Shown: positions 16,364-26,965, numbered from the stretch's first letter. The stretch is 58,262 nucleotides of DNA from Lachnospiraceae bacterium (GCA_015057405.1 SVEK01000019.1:1-58262); one strand, 5' to 3'. The notes: generated by a model from the letters alone, not told the origin. Made by a program: numbers and translations.

Positions 16364-18562
16364 ATGTTTTCTGTATTTGTTATTTTGCAATTAATAGCAA
16401 TTTTACTTTTGATAAGCACATTGGTCCATATTTTTCGAGGCAGCTCTACATATATACAGAAGTTGATGATGGCTTTTATTATTGGAGAGCTTGTTCATAA
16501 TGCCGGATTTTTGCTGGAATTGTTTGCACGGACCAAAGAAGAAGCCATGGTGGCGGTAAAGGTGGAATATTTGGGCAGTAGTTTAGTTGCCACTTTGTTC
16601 ATGATGTTCATTACGGCGTATTGTGGCAGGAAGTCAATAATATGGCTGGAACGAACTTTGCTTTTAGGCGGGAGTGCGGTCATTGTTATGGTGTGGAGCG
16701 GATCGTATCACAATCTGTATTATACCAATGTGGAATTTATTAATACAGGTATTTACCCGCACATTAAGCTTACGTATGGCCCGGGCTTTTATTTTTATTT
16801 TCTGATATGTACAGTAATTCCTTGGGCGATTGCGGTACATACATTGATAACATCCATGCGACGAGAGAAAAGCAGTAAACGAATTCGTAAACTGAGTATC
16901 GTTATGGGCGGAACCTGTTTTTCTTTGAGTGTGCTGGTGTTGTACTTGTTTGGGATATTTTGGGAGGGATACGATCCGACCCCTCTTGCAATGGCTATCA
17001 TGATTTCCGTGTTAGCATTTGGAGTGTGGAATCGAAAGGATTTTGACTTGACCAGAACTGCAACGAATACCGTGTTAGATTCCTTGGGTGACGGAATGAT
17101 TACCTTAGGCGAAAACAGAGAAGTGCTTATGTATAATGCAGTGGCTCGTCAAATGTTTCCCATGTTGGACTATGCTCAAAAGATAGATGATTTAGAACGT
17201 TTTCCAAAACATATTTTGGAAGAAGGCGGAGAAGAGAGCTTTGAACTGGCAGGCAAGTATTATGAAGGTCATTTGCGTGTGGTAAAGGATTACGAGATGA
17301 TAACCCGCGGCTATACGATTCTTTTGGTTGATGTGACAAAGACTAGGGAATATATTCGGGAATTAAATGAAATGCGTGAAAAAGCGGAGGAAGCAAATCA
17401 ATCTAAATCAAATTTCCTTGCAAATATGTCTCATGAAATTCGTACCCCAATGAATGCTGTTGTAGGTATGAGTGAGCTGATTATTGAAGAATGTCGCGGA
17501 CAGAAGATTTATGATTATGCGTGCGATATTAAGACGGCTGCGTTGAATTTGTTATCCATTATTAATGATATTTTGGATTTGTCCAAGGTGGAAGCCGGCA
17601 AGATGGAGTTGGTTGAGGATGAATATTTCGTACAGGAGTTGGTACAGGATACAGTTAATCTGGTTCGTGTAGTGGCGGAGCAAAAAGATTTGGAATTCAA
17701 GGTGGAGCTGGCAGAGGAAATTCCCAGCAAATTACGCGGTGATGAGGGAAGAATCCGTCAGATTTTGATTAACATATTGAATAATTCTATTAAGTTTACC
17801 AAAGAAGGTTATGTGTATCTGGGGGTTTCCGGGAAGTATACGGATGATGAATGGTTGGATTTGGTATTTACCGTGAAGGATACCGGTATTGGTATCAAAA
17901 AGGAAGATTTAAGCCGTATTTTTGAATCTTTTCGTCAGTTGGACATGAACCGCAACCGTAAGACGGAAGGTACCGGATTGGGGCTGGCGATTACCAAACA
18001 ACTGGTATCTCTGATGGAAGGCGATATTCAAGTGCAGAGTGAGTATGGCGAGGGAACTACCTTTGTGATACATATTCAACAGAAAGTTGTGGATAAGAGA
18101 ACCATCCGGGAAAATCCTTTGAAACGTGCCGGTGTGGAAGAGAAGAAGACGCAAGTATTCAGTGGTGCTGAATATCAGGTATTGGTAGTAGATGATAATG
18201 TAATTAACCGAAAACTGGCAGTCGCAATGCTTCGAGCTTACGGTTTTCATATTAGTCAGGCCGAGAGTGGAAAAGATGCAATTGAGATGGTAAAGAAACA
18301 GCGGTACGATATCATATTTATGGACCACATGATGCCGGAGATGGACGGTATGGAAGCCACAAAGATTATACGTGAGGAGTGTCAAGAGACCGCTGAAGGG
18401 ACTATTATCGTGGCACTTACTGCAAATGCCATCCAGGGAGCCAGGGAAATGTATCTGGAAAATGGTTTCGATGATTTCCTTTCTAAACCTTTTGACAGAG
18501 CTCAGCTGAATGAAATGTTGAAACGATGTTTGAATGGAACGGAGCATGGACCGGTACAGTAA
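16364..18562 (+). CDS. Membrane hybrid histidine kinase (7TM sensor, PAS-like, kinase, receiver)
   Basis: GGAGG spacing favours ATG 16364 over the ATG directly before it. The protein has about 732 residues. Residues about 1-225 form seven membrane segments like the histidine-kinase 7TM sensor family. Residues about 235-330 form a PAS-like domain starting NTVLDSLGDGMITLGENREV. Next come a coiled linker, SHEIRTPMNA with His357, the ATP-binding domain (ILINILNNSIKFT, DTGIGIKKEDL, GTGLGL) and a receiver with Asp654 in FMDHMMPEMDG. The next kinase gene starts 50 bases later, suggesting one transcript. Confidence 0.9.
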   Translation: MFSVFVILQLIAILLLISTLVHIFRGSSTYIQKLMMAFIIGELVHNAGFLLELFARTKEEAMVAVKVEYLGSSLVATLFMMFITAYCGRKSIIWLERTLLLGGSAVIVMVWSGSYHNLYYTNVEFINTGIYPHIKLTYGPGFYFYFLICTVIPWAIAVHTLITSMRREKSSKRIRKLSIVMGGTCFSLSVLVLYLFGIFWEGYDPTPLAMAIMISVLAFGVWNRKDFDLTRTATNTVLDSLGDGMITLGENREVLMYNAVARQMFPMLDYAQKIDDLERFPKHILEEGGEESFELAGKYYEGHLRVVKDYEMITRGYTILLVDVTKTREYIRELNEMREKAEEANQSKSNFLANMSHEIRTPMNAVVGMSELIIEECRGQKIYDYACDIKTAALNLLSIINDILDLSKVEAGKMELVEDEYFVQELVQDTVNLVRVVAEQKDLEFKVELAEEIPSKLRGDEGRIRQILINILNNSIKFTKEGYVYLGVSGKYTDDEWLDLVFTVKDTGIGIKKEDLSRIFESFRQLDMNRNRKTEGTGLGLAITKQLVSLMEGDIQVQSEYGEGTTFVIHIQQKVVDKRTIRENPLKRAGVEEKKTQVFSGAEYQVLVVDDNVINRKLAVAMLRAYGFHISQAESGKDAIEMVKKQRYDIIFMDHMMPEMDGMEATKIIREECQETAEGTIIVALTANAIQGAREMYLENGFDDFLSKPFDRAQLNEMLKRCLNGTEHGPVQ

Positions 18563-18612
18563 GTGGAAGGAAAGGTAAAATAAGAGTTTGTTATATGACG
18601 GGGGTGTCGATA

Positions 18613-21102
18613 ATGAATTATAAAGGTATTCGAAGGTATTTTTTTATTGTTATTATTATGATAATAGTTGTAGAGTTTGTTATATTCTGCATAGACTACA
18701 ATTATAAAAAAGCGGATACATTCAAACATACGGAGATTGCAGGTAAAAAGATTGCCTCTGTAATACAGACAGAATTGGCAAAGTGTGCCAATACAGCAGA
18801 TTTGTTGGAAGATTTATATAATGTTTACGGAGATGCTTTTCTTAATAATTATGAGATTACTGCAGCGGAGCTTGTTAAAAATGAGATTGCTATCGGAAGT
18901 TTGTATTTTGCACCTGCAGGTATCGTTGAGTATGCTTATCCTAAAAAAGTTTTAGATACGACATTACATTTTGAACCGGCAAAAGATAAAGAACAGGGTC
19001 CAAAAGCAAGACTTGCAAAAGATACAAGGATGACAACTATTGCAGGACCTCATACGCTTGTTCAGGGTGGAGAAGGATTTATTATCAGAAATCCAATCTA
19101 TAATGGAGATGAGTTTGTTGCATTTACTATAGTTGTTTTTGACAAAACTGTTTTTTTTAACAGAGTAACGGAAAAGTTAACTGAAGAGGTAAAAAAGTAT
19201 AATTTTGCTATTTGGAAAGATTATGACCCGACTGCTTTGGTTGATGATGACGGGTACATTATTCGAAGTACGCAAGAAGAGATAGAAAAGAAAGTTGTAT
19301 ATGATTTTGAGACTGTAAATGATGTATGGCATGTGGTTGTTGAACCTGTTACAGGTTTTTCACCGTTGGCAGATATGAAGTCTAATTTTGCGTCTTATAT
19401 GACAAGTGCAGTGGTACTTTTTCTAATAACAATTTTGTGCTTTAGAAAAGTTGCACAGGCAAGATTTGAGAAAAGCCAGATAGTTGCTAAAGAAGAGAAG
19501 GCATTTAATGCGGTACATGAAGCTATACGTTCCGGTCAGTGGGGAGTTTATTTTAATGAAAAAGATGAGATAATCGATTGTCACTGGTCTGATACATTCC
19601 GCCACATGTTAGGTTACAATGATGAAAATGATTTCCCTAATGTGTTGGAATCCTGGTCAGATTGTTTGTATCCGGAAGATAAGTTAAGAAGTCTTAACGA
19701 GTTCTGGGAAACTGTACGTGATCATACAGGTAAGAAGATATATGATAATCAAAAAAGAATGGTATTAAAAAACGGTGAATGCAGATGGTTCAGGTCGGCA
19801 GGTAGGATTGTAAGAAGAGCAGATGGTTCAGCTGAGGCGTTTTACGGAGTATTTATTGATATTCATGAACTAGTAACTTCAAGGGAACGTTTGCAGGAGT
19901 CTTATGAAGAACAGTTAAGGCAGGATGAAGAACTTAAGAAAGCCTTAGAGAAAGCGGATAATGCTAATATGGCAAAATCTACGTTTTTATTTAACATGTC
20001 TCACGATATAAGAACCCCGATGAATGCCATACTTGGTTATGTGGAGTTGTTAAAGAATAAGGGTGACAATAAAGAAGTAAGAGATGACTATATAGAAAAG
20101 ATTAATATGTCAGGACATTTTATGCTTGATTTGATTAACAATGTACTTGATATGTCCCGAATCGAAAGCGGTGAAGCAACACTACAGGAAGAGTTATTTG
20201 ACACCGGTGAGGTTGTGGAGTCCTTGTACACCGTATTTGACAAAAAAATCAAGGATAAGAATATTAAATATACAGTGCATGACAGTATTGTTCATAGGTA
20301 TATATATTTTGATAAAGTAAAAATCGAACAAATATTTATGAATATACTTGGTAACGCCATAAAATATACTCCTGACGGAGGCAGTATTGATTTGTTGGTG
20401 TCAGACGAAGTTACTGATGAAGATGGAGTTGTATTGATTAAGTCTGTAGTAAAAGATACCGGAGTTGGTATGTCTGAGGAATTCTTACCTCATATTTTTG
20501 AACAGTTTACAAGAGAAAAAACTGTTACGGAGAGTCGGATTGCAGGTACGGGCCTTGGACTTGGTATAGTTAAGAAGCTGGTTGAACTTATGAACGGAAC
20601 GATAAATGTTGAAAGTGCTGTAGGTGTTGGAACTACTGTTACAGTAATAATTCCACATCGCATAGGGGAAGAAATCCGGCCAAGTGAATCCGTTGAGGTT
20701 AAGGCAAAAAACGGTTCTATCAGTGGTAAAAGAATTCTTTTGGCAGAAGACAATGAGATTAACGTTGAAATCGCAAAAGATATTCTGAATGAGTTCGGTG
20801 TAACTGTTGAGGTGGCTTCGGACGGTATGATTTGTATAGAAATGTTAAGTAATCACGAAGCAGGGTATTACGACCTGATTCTGATGGATGTTCAGATGCC
20901 TAATATGGATGGAGTTAATGCTACACAGGAGATTCGAAAGCTGTCGGACGAAGGCCATTCTTCAATAACTATTGTTGCAATGACGGCAAATGCATTTGAA
21001 GAAGACCAAAAAAGATGTTTGGATGCCGGAATGAATGATTTCCTTGCTAAACCTATTGAAATTCCAAAGTTGGTTGAAACATTGACAAAATATTTGGGCT
21101 AA
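18613..21102 (+). CDS. Membrane hybrid histidine kinase (CHASE, PAS, kinase, receiver)
   Basis: Start 18613 is chosen because GGGG lies 8 bases upstream; longer in-frame starts overlap the previous gene. The protein has 829 residues: membrane segment about 10-32, extracellular CHASE-type domain about 40-245 (IGSLYFAPAGIVEYAYP is typical), second membrane segment about 255-277, PAS about 300-430, kinase box SHDIRTPMNA with His464, ATP-binding domain (FMNILGNAIKYTPDGG, DTGVGM, GTGLGLGI), and receiver with Asp759 in LMDVQMPNMDG. CHASE domains bind small external ligands. The H-box reads HDIRTP, not HEIRTP as in three of the neighbouring kinases. Two symporter genes follow on the same strand. Confidence 0.9.
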   Translation: MNYKGIRRYFFIVIIMIIVVEFVIFCIDYNYKKADTFKHTEIAGKKIASVIQTELAKCANTADLLEDLYNVYGDAFLNNYEITAAELVKNEIAIGSLYFAPAGIVEYAYPKKVLDTTLHFEPAKDKEQGPKARLAKDTRMTTIAGPHTLVQGGEGFIIRNPIYNGDEFVAFTIVVFDKTVFFNRVTEKLTEEVKKYNFAIWKDYDPTALVDDDGYIIRSTQEEIEKKVVYDFETVNDVWHVVVEPVTGFSPLADMKSNFASYMTSAVVLFLITILCFRKVAQARFEKSQIVAKEEKAFNAVHEAIRSGQWGVYFNEKDEIIDCHWSDTFRHMLGYNDENDFPNVLESWSDCLYPEDKLRSLNEFWETVRDHTGKKIYDNQKRMVLKNGECRWFRSAGRIVRRADGSAEAFYGVFIDIHELVTSRERLQESYEEQLRQDEELKKALEKADNANMAKSTFLFNMSHDIRTPMNAILGYVELLKNKGDNKEVRDDYIEKINMSGHFMLDLINNVLDMSRIESGEATLQEELFDTGEVVESLYTVFDKKIKDKNIKYTVHDSIVHRYIYFDKVKIEQIFMNILGNAIKYTPDGGSIDLLVSDEVTDEDGVVLIKSVVKDTGVGMSEEFLPHIFEQFTREKTVTESRIAGTGLGLGIVKKLVELMNGTINVESAVGVGTTVTVIIPHRIGEEIRPSESVEVKAKNGSISGKRILLAEDNEINVEIAKDILNEFGVTVEVASDGMICIEMLSNHEAGYYDLILMDVQMPNMDGVNATQEIRKLSDEGHSSITIVAMTANAFEEDQKRCLDAGMNDFLAKPIEIPKLVETLTKYLG

Positions 21103-21148
21103 AATAATATGAACGGCTAGTTTAGTTTTGAGGAGGAGTAATTTTATT

Positions 21149-22507
21149 ATGAAAAGGGAACGTTTTGGTTCACGATTAGGATTTTTGCTTGTAAGTGCAG
21201 GCTGCGCGATTGGTATCGGAAATGTATGGAGATTTCCGTATGTGACAGGAGAAAATGGTGGTGGTGTTTTTGTATTGTTCTATCTGCTGTTTCTTCTGAT
21301 TATGGGGGCACCGGTTCTTACAATGGAGCTTGCTGTGGGGCGTGCGGGAAGAAGCAGTGCGATAAAAGCGTATAAAAAACTGGAACCAAAAGGGAGTAAA
21401 TGGCATCTTCATGGTATATTTTGTATGTTGGGATGCTATTTGTTGATGATGTATTACACTACCGTCTCAGGTTGGATGGTTAGCTATTTTTATAAATTCC
21501 TTACAGGTACTTTTGAAGGAATGAAAGAAGAAGAGGTTGGTAATGTGTTCGGTTCATTACTGGCAAATCCGGGAGAGATGACATTTTGGATGGCAGTCAC
21601 CGTAATTGTTGGTTTTTTAGTTGTAAGTTTTGGCCTGAAAAATGGTCTTGAGCGCATTACTAAAGTGATGATGTCGGCTTTGCTCGTGCTGATTGTAGTA
21701 CTTGCAATTCATTCATTTACATTACCGGGAGCAGGAAAAGGACTTACATTTTATCTCGTTCCTGATTTTGACAGGGCAGTCGAACAGGGATTAGGAAATG
21801 TAATTATGGCTGCCATGAATCAGTCATTTTTTACACTTAGTCTCGGAATAGCTGCGATGGAAATATTCGGAAGTTATATGTCTAAGGAGAATACCCTTGG
21901 GGGCGAGGCTTTACGTATATGTGGTCTTGATACATTAGTTGCGATTGCAAGCGGACTTATTATTTTCCCGGCGTGTTTTTCATTTGGGATAGAGCCGAAC
22001 GATGGCCCGGCGCTTATATTTAACACCTTGCCAAATGTATTTGTTAATATGGCAGGTGGTCGTATATGGGGAACTTTGTTCTTTCTGTTTATGACATTTG
22101 CCAGCTTTTCAACAGTTATTGCAGTATTTGAAAATCTTTTGGCAAACTGTATTGATAATTTTAACTGGAGCAGAAAAAAGGCAGTTGTAATCAATGCTGT
22201 AATAGTTTTGGTTGCAAGCATACCATGTGTCTTAGGATACAATATATGGAGTGATTTGAAACTTATCGGAGGAAGGGATGTTCTTGACAGTGAGGATTTT
22301 ATTGTAAGCAACCTGTTACTTCCTCTTGGTTCATTGATTTATCTTTTATTCTGTGTTTCAAAATGGGGATGGGGATTTTCTAATTATATAGAAGAGGCGA
22401 ATACCGGAAAAGGTCTTAAAATACCAAATAGTAACATATTAAAATGTTATTTTAAGTATGTGTTGCCGGTGCTCATTCTTATTATATTAATTCAAGGTTT
22501 AATTTAA
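21149..22507 (+). CDS. Sodium:neurotransmitter-symporter (SNF/LeuT) family transporter
   Basis: Start ATG 21149 has AGGAGGAG 11 bases upstream. The protein has 452 residues and about eleven membrane segments. Segment 1 carries the LeuT-type unwound helix and gate: GCAIGIGNVWRFPYVTGENGGG. Such carriers take up amino acids or amines with Na+. The gene lies 46 bases behind the CHASE kinase gene, which may sense the same kind of molecule. Bacterial family members are often eleven- rather than twelve-helix proteins, as here. Confidence 0.9.
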   Translation: MKRERFGSRLGFLLVSAGCAIGIGNVWRFPYVTGENGGGVFVLFYLLFLLIMGAPVLTMELAVGRAGRSSAIKAYKKLEPKGSKWHLHGIFCMLGCYLLMMYYTTVSGWMVSYFYKFLTGTFEGMKEEEVGNVFGSLLANPGEMTFWMAVTVIVGFLVVSFGLKNGLERITKVMMSALLVLIVVLAIHSFTLPGAGKGLTFYLVPDFDRAVEQGLGNVIMAAMNQSFFTLSLGIAAMEIFGSYMSKENTLGGEALRICGLDTLVAIASGLIIFPACFSFGIEPNDGPALIFNTLPNVFVNMAGGRIWGTLFFLFMTFASFSTVIAVFENLLANCIDNFNWSRKKAVVINAVIVLVASIPCVLGYNIWSDLKLIGGRDVLDSEDFIVSNLLLPLGSLIYLLFCVSKWGWGFSNYIEEANTGKGLKIPNSNILKCYFKYVLPVLILIILIQGLI

Positions 22508-22553
22508 TTATTTTATTTGGATAAAGTGTTCGGGAGAGGAGTTTATTATTCTG

Positions 22554-23882
22554 ATGAAACAGGTAAAACAGGCGAAGTTTTCGAGCAGATGGGGATTTTT
22601 GTTATCTGCGGTGGGTTCTGCCGTAGGTATGGCTAACGTGTGGGGATTTCCTGCAAAAATGGGCTCAAACGGAGGCGGTGCTTTTTTAGTTGCATATTTT
22701 GTATTTGTGACATTGTTTAGTATTGTTGGGCTGTCTGCGGAATATGCTATTGGAAGACGTGCGAAAACCGGAACGCTGGGTTCATATTTTTTTGCATGGA
22801 ATACTCGTAGTAAAAAGATTGGAACGGCAGGCGGTATTGTAGGATGGATTCCTTTGGCTGGTTCTTTGTGTATAGCGATAGGATATGCAGTAATAATTGC
22901 TTATGTTCTTAAGGCATTTACCAATTCTGTTACCGGAGAACTTATGAATGTAGAAACCGATGTTTGGTTTGAAGGATTCTCAGGTTCGGATTATTCGGTA
23001 GTTCCTTTTCATATAATTATTGTAGTGCTTACTTTGTTTACATTGTTTTTGGGGGCTAAAAGTATTGAAAAAAGCAATAAAGTAATGATGCCTTTATTTT
23101 TCCTTATCTTTGTTGTTCTTGCAATTCGTGTGGCTATGCTTCCGGGTGCGAGAGCCGGATATGAATTTATGTTCACTCCAAGATGGGAAGAACTTAAAAA
23201 TCCAATGGTATGGTTATGGGCAATGGGACAAGCTTTTTTCTCGCTTTCTGTTACCGGAAGCGGAATGATTGTATATGGTGCTTATCTTGGCGATGGCGAA
23301 GGAATAGTTCGTATTGCAGCCAGAACTGCTATATTTGATACAATAGCAGCTCTTGTGGCATCTTTAGTTATTATTCCGGCATGTTTTGCATATGGATTAG
23401 ATGTAGGTGCCGGTCCGGCTTTGTTATTTGTAACTCTTCCGAGAATATTGCAGGACATTCCGTTTGGACAGGTGTTCGCAATTATATTGTATGTTGCCAT
23501 GATATTTGCAGGAATCAGTTCGTTACAAAATATGTTTGAAGCAGTTGTCGAATCGCTTCAGCACAGATTCCGTAAACTTGGTAGAATAGCGACTCTTTCT
23601 ATTTTGTGTGTTGTGTGTCTTGGGATAGGAATTCACATGGAACCAATTGCAAAATGGGGTCCATGGATGGATATAGTTTCAATATATATTATACCGATAG
23701 GAGCTACGCTGGGCGCAGTTTCCTGGTTCTGGGTAATGAGAAGAAGCGAACTTTTAGATGAGATTAATAAAAATGTCAGTAAAAATCATGGCGCTTTATG
23801 GCATGGTATAGGAAGGTATGTTTATGTTCCCTGCGCAATTATTTTATGTGCTGTAGCGTTGATTCTAAAGGTGGCATTTTAA
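22554..23882 (+). CDS. Second SNF/LeuT-family transporter, gate Arg replaced by Gly
   Basis: The 442-residue paralogue follows the first symporter by 46 bases. Segment 1 reads GSAVGMANVWGFPAKMGSNGGG: the usual Arg of the NVWRFP motif, which forms the outer gate in LeuT (Arg30), is Gly. The rest of the fold is typical, with about eleven membrane segments. It may have altered gating or a different substrate, or act with its neighbour. The two proteins are clearly diverged, so this is not a recent duplication. Confidence 0.88.
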   Translation: MKQVKQAKFSSRWGFLLSAVGSAVGMANVWGFPAKMGSNGGGAFLVAYFVFVTLFSIVGLSAEYAIGRRAKTGTLGSYFFAWNTRSKKIGTAGGIVGWIPLAGSLCIAIGYAVIIAYVLKAFTNSVTGELMNVETDVWFEGFSGSDYSVVPFHIIIVVLTLFTLFLGAKSIEKSNKVMMPLFFLIFVVLAIRVAMLPGARAGYEFMFTPRWEELKNPMVWLWAMGQAFFSLSVTGSGMIVYGAYLGDGEGIVRIAARTAIFDTIAALVASLVIIPACFAYGLDVGAGPALLFVTLPRILQDIPFGQVFAIILYVAMIFAGISSLQNMFEAVVESLQHRFRKLGRIATLSILCVVCLGIGIHMEPIAKWGPWMDIVSIYIIPIGATLGAVSWFWVMRRSELLDEINKNVSKNHGALWHGIGRYVYVPCAIILCAVALILKVAF

Positions 23883-23931
23883 CCAAACATACAAGTGCGT
23901 AATATGGTATTTTAACAAGTTATAATGTGTA

Positions 23932-23979
23932 TTGACATTTTGAGGCAAGGTATGTATAATGCTTTTAACGACCGTTAAA
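23932..23979 (+). promoter_or_regulatory. Consensus promoter with a perfect operator dyad
   Basis: TTGACA (23932-23937), 17 bases, TATAAT (23955-23960): a perfect sigma-A promoter. The dyad TTTAACG-AC-CGTTAAA (23964-23979) covers the start point. It is a strong candidate operator, perhaps for the TetR protein encoded third-last in this unit. Confidence 0.85.
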
Positions 23980-24023
23980 CAATTGTGTGACCTATGTTGT
24001 TATGTTATGAATGGAGTGATACT

Positions 24024-26234
24024 ATGTTTACCTTGCGCAATTTGTTGTTAGTAGTTCAAGTTATCAGTGTTGTATTTCTGTTTATCGAGTCTGTGTATGT
24101 TTTTTCTAAACTAAAGACTGATATACATAAGTACTTGTTTTTAAACTGTATAGCAACGCTTATTAATAATACGGGTTATTTTTTGATGATGATTTCCGTG
24201 AATGAAGAGCAGTGTTTTGCAGGATTGCTGATGTCTTATTTCGGAAGGGTTTGGATCCCGTTTTCATTATTTATTTTTGCACTTAAGATATGTAAAATTG
24301 AGATTAAGAAGTACCTTATAATATTGCTGGCCTTCTTACATACGTTTATATATTGTCTGGTATTCACCAGCAGATGGCATGGACTTTATTACGCAAAAAG
24401 TGAATATATATATAAGGATGGTTGGAGTTTCTTTGAAAACGAAAACGGAATTATACACAATATATATTCTGTTGTTTTGATATTATATATTGTTGTTGGT
24501 ATGTTTTTGTTAATAAGAAATACAATTAAAGAAAAAATGCCGATTGCAAAGATTCGTATGACGTTTGTTACAGTGGCAATTTTGATTCAGTGTATGGGAT
24601 TTATAGTTAACCTTACCGGAGTTACGCATGGATATGATTGTACGGTTATGGGTTATGCAGTTGGTACGTTGTTTATGATTATTGCAATTTTCAGGTTCAA
24701 GTTGCTTGATACACTGGAAATTGCGAGAGATTATGTTATTGATGAGTTGTCAGAAGCGATAATGGTAATCAATAATGATGGTAAACTTGAGTATTATAAT
24801 AAGCCCGCCACTGAAATTTTATTTCGTAATGATTCAGAAAATGAGTATGAAGATTGGATTGCGAGAATGGAAGATGCAATTGAAAGTGATAAACCGATTG
24901 AACTTGCAGGAAGGCTGTATTCTCCTAATATAAAAACTCTGTTTCATAATGATGAGTCTTGTGGAAAAATATATGTGCTGGTAGATGACACGGATCATTA
25001 TAATTATATGCAAAAGATTAAGGAACAAAGAGATATCGCAGAAGAGGCAAATGCAAGTAAGTCTGCATTTTTGTCCATTGTTTCCCATGAGATTCGTACG
25101 CCGATGAATGCTGTCATCGGGATGACGGATTTGCTGTTGCGGGATTCTGAAAGTCTTAGTGATAAACAGGAAAAGTATCTTAAAAACATTAGTACATCAG
25201 GACAATCACTTGTTATGATTGTAAACGATATTCTCGATCAGTCTAAGATTGAAGCCGGCAAGATGGAAATAATAGAGCAACCGTACGAAATTCGTCCTAT
25301 GGCAGATGATGTTAAACTTATCATAGAAAATCGTATAGGAAGTAAGCCTATTCATTTGATTTATGAGATTGAAGATGATGTGCCGCAGTATCTTATAGGT
25401 GACAGTTTGCGAATAAGACAGATTCTTATTAATCTTATGAATAACGCGGTTAAATTTACTGAAACCGGGTATATCAGACTCAAGGTAGAAGTTACTGATG
25501 AAAAGTCGGGAAGCAGACTTCTTAGATTCAGTGTAAAAGATTCGGGGCAGGGAATTCGTCCTGAGGATTTGTCAAAACTTGGTCAGGCGTTTACTCAGGT
25601 AGATACTAAGAAAAATCATAGCAAAGAAGGTACGGGACTCGGGCTGTCTATTTCAAGGGACTTCATATCCATGATGGGAGGACTGCTTGAAGTTACAAGT
25701 GAATATGGCAAAGGGTCTGAGTTTTATTTTGAAATATGGCAGGGAATAGCAAATGGATTAAACAGTAACGATAGTGTTGTTATGAAACAGCCATGGCAGA
25801 CGGATACTGAGTTTAGAGCACCGGAAGCCAGAGTTCTTATAGTTGATGACGCAGAACTTAACCTTATGATTACAGAGGAATTATTGAAACCTGTAGGAAT
25901 GACCGTTGATGTTGCACAATCCGGGGAAACTGCTCTTGAAATGATTGAGAAAAACCATTACCATGCTATATTTATGGATTATATGATGCCGTATCTGGAT
26001 GGTGTGGAAACTACTAAGTTAATACGTAAACTTGCGTTAGAAAAAAAAGATGATTATTATAAATATGTGCCGATTATAGCTTTGTCCGGCGATACATCCG
26101 ATTCTACGCGGGAAAGTTTTATGTGTGCCGGAATAGATGATTTTACCGAAAAACCTGTGGAAGTGAAAAAACTTAAAAAGCTGCTTCTTAAGTGGCTGCC
26201 AAAGGAACTGATAAAAAGTGTTGCTAATAAGTAA
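24024..26234 (+). CDS. Membrane hybrid histidine kinase (7TM sensor, kinase, receiver)
   Basis: ATG 24024 has GGAG 8 bases upstream; an upstream TTG in frame lacks one. The protein has 736 residues: seven membrane segments in about 1-225 (7TM sensor family), a PAS-like region about 235-330, SHEIRTPMNA with His355, ATP-binding domain (INLMNNAVKFT, DSGQGI, GTGLGL) and receiver with Asp652 in FMDYMMPYLDG. It has the same architecture as the kinase at 16364. The gene heads a unit with TetR and PAP2 genes under the operator at 23964. Confidence 0.9.
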   Translation: MFTLRNLLLVVQVISVVFLFIESVYVFSKLKTDIHKYLFLNCIATLINNTGYFLMMISVNEEQCFAGLLMSYFGRVWIPFSLFIFALKICKIEIKKYLIILLAFLHTFIYCLVFTSRWHGLYYAKSEYIYKDGWSFFENENGIIHNIYSVVLILYIVVGMFLLIRNTIKEKMPIAKIRMTFVTVAILIQCMGFIVNLTGVTHGYDCTVMGYAVGTLFMIIAIFRFKLLDTLEIARDYVIDELSEAIMVINNDGKLEYYNKPATEILFRNDSENEYEDWIARMEDAIESDKPIELAGRLYSPNIKTLFHNDESCGKIYVLVDDTDHYNYMQKIKEQRDIAEEANASKSAFLSIVSHEIRTPMNAVIGMTDLLLRDSESLSDKQEKYLKNISTSGQSLVMIVNDILDQSKIEAGKMEIIEQPYEIRPMADDVKLIIENRIGSKPIHLIYEIEDDVPQYLIGDSLRIRQILINLMNNAVKFTETGYIRLKVEVTDEKSGSRLLRFSVKDSGQGIRPEDLSKLGQAFTQVDTKKNHSKEGTGLGLSISRDFISMMGGLLEVTSEYGKGSEFYFEIWQGIANGLNSNDSVVMKQPWQTDTEFRAPEARVLIVDDAELNLMITEELLKPVGMTVDVAQSGETALEMIEKNHYHAIFMDYMMPYLDGVETTKLIRKLALEKKDDYYKYVPIIALSGDTSDSTRESFMCAGIDDFTEKPVEVKKLKKLLLKWLPKELIKSVANK

Positions 26235-26249
26235 TGAGAGGTTGTATGT

Positions 26250-26867
26250 ATGAACGAAAAAATGATATTGGGCGAAAACATGACAACGAAAGAAAAAATA
26301 CTTCATGCTGCCCTTACTTTATTTTCTGAAAGAGGTTATGATGGTGTGGGTGTGGATGAACTTGCTATGCATGCAGGTGTAAAAGGTCCGGCAATTTATT
26401 ACCATTTTAAAGGTAAAGATGCAATTCTTGAAGGAATAGTGACCATAATTGAAGATTATTACGACGATAATTTTGGTAATCCGCAAAATATCACACATTT
26501 TCCAAAATCAGCTGAGGAATTGATTGAAACTTCATTTTCAAGGATTATGTTTACTATACATGACCCGATGATAAAAAAGGCCAGAAAGCTGATTGTAACA
26601 GAACAATATCGTAATGAAAGGCTTAGCAGACTTGCAACAAAGCATTTTATTACCGGGTTGGAAGGTCTGTACAAAGTAATCTTTGAGCATATGATAGAAG
26701 CAAAAATAATAGCTCCGTATGATTCTGGTATGCTTGCAATTGAATTTACGGCTCCGATAACCCATATGATACATCGTATTGACAGAGAACCGCATAATGA
26801 GAATGAACAGCTCGAAATAATAAGAAAATTTATGGAACACTTCGTTAAGGTTTACGGAATATCTTGA
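26250..26867 (+). CDS. TetR-family transcriptional regulator
   Basis: The 205-residue protein carries the TetR N-terminal helix-turn-helix: KEKILHAALTLFSERGYDGV then ELAMHAGVKGPAIYYHFKGKDAILEG. The rest is the helical ligand/dimer domain. GAGAGG precedes ATG 26250; ATG 26280 is an alternative start. It lies 15 bases behind the kinase gene, so it is co-transcribed and may bind the dyad at 23964-23979 as a self-repressor. Confidence 0.9.
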   Translation: MNEKMILGENMTTKEKILHAALTLFSERGYDGVGVDELAMHAGVKGPAIYYHFKGKDAILEGIVTIIEDYYDDNFGNPQNITHFPKSAEELIETSFSRIMFTIHDPMIKKARKLIVTEQYRNERLSRLATKHFITGLEGLYKVIFEHMIEAKIIAPYDSGMLAIEFTAPITHMIHRIDREPHNENEQLEIIRKFMEHFVKVYGIS

Positions 26868-26965
26868 CAAGTGATTTAGGTAAAATTATTATAGCATATG
26901 AAGGCTGAACAAAATTATCATGTCGGGATTTGCCGGCGATATTGAAATATGAAAGAAGGATAGAT

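Noticed and set aside
17909-18547. 212-residue minus-strand ORF opposite the kinase receiver
   Set aside because: Shadow of a well-supported kinase gene; no domain pattern.
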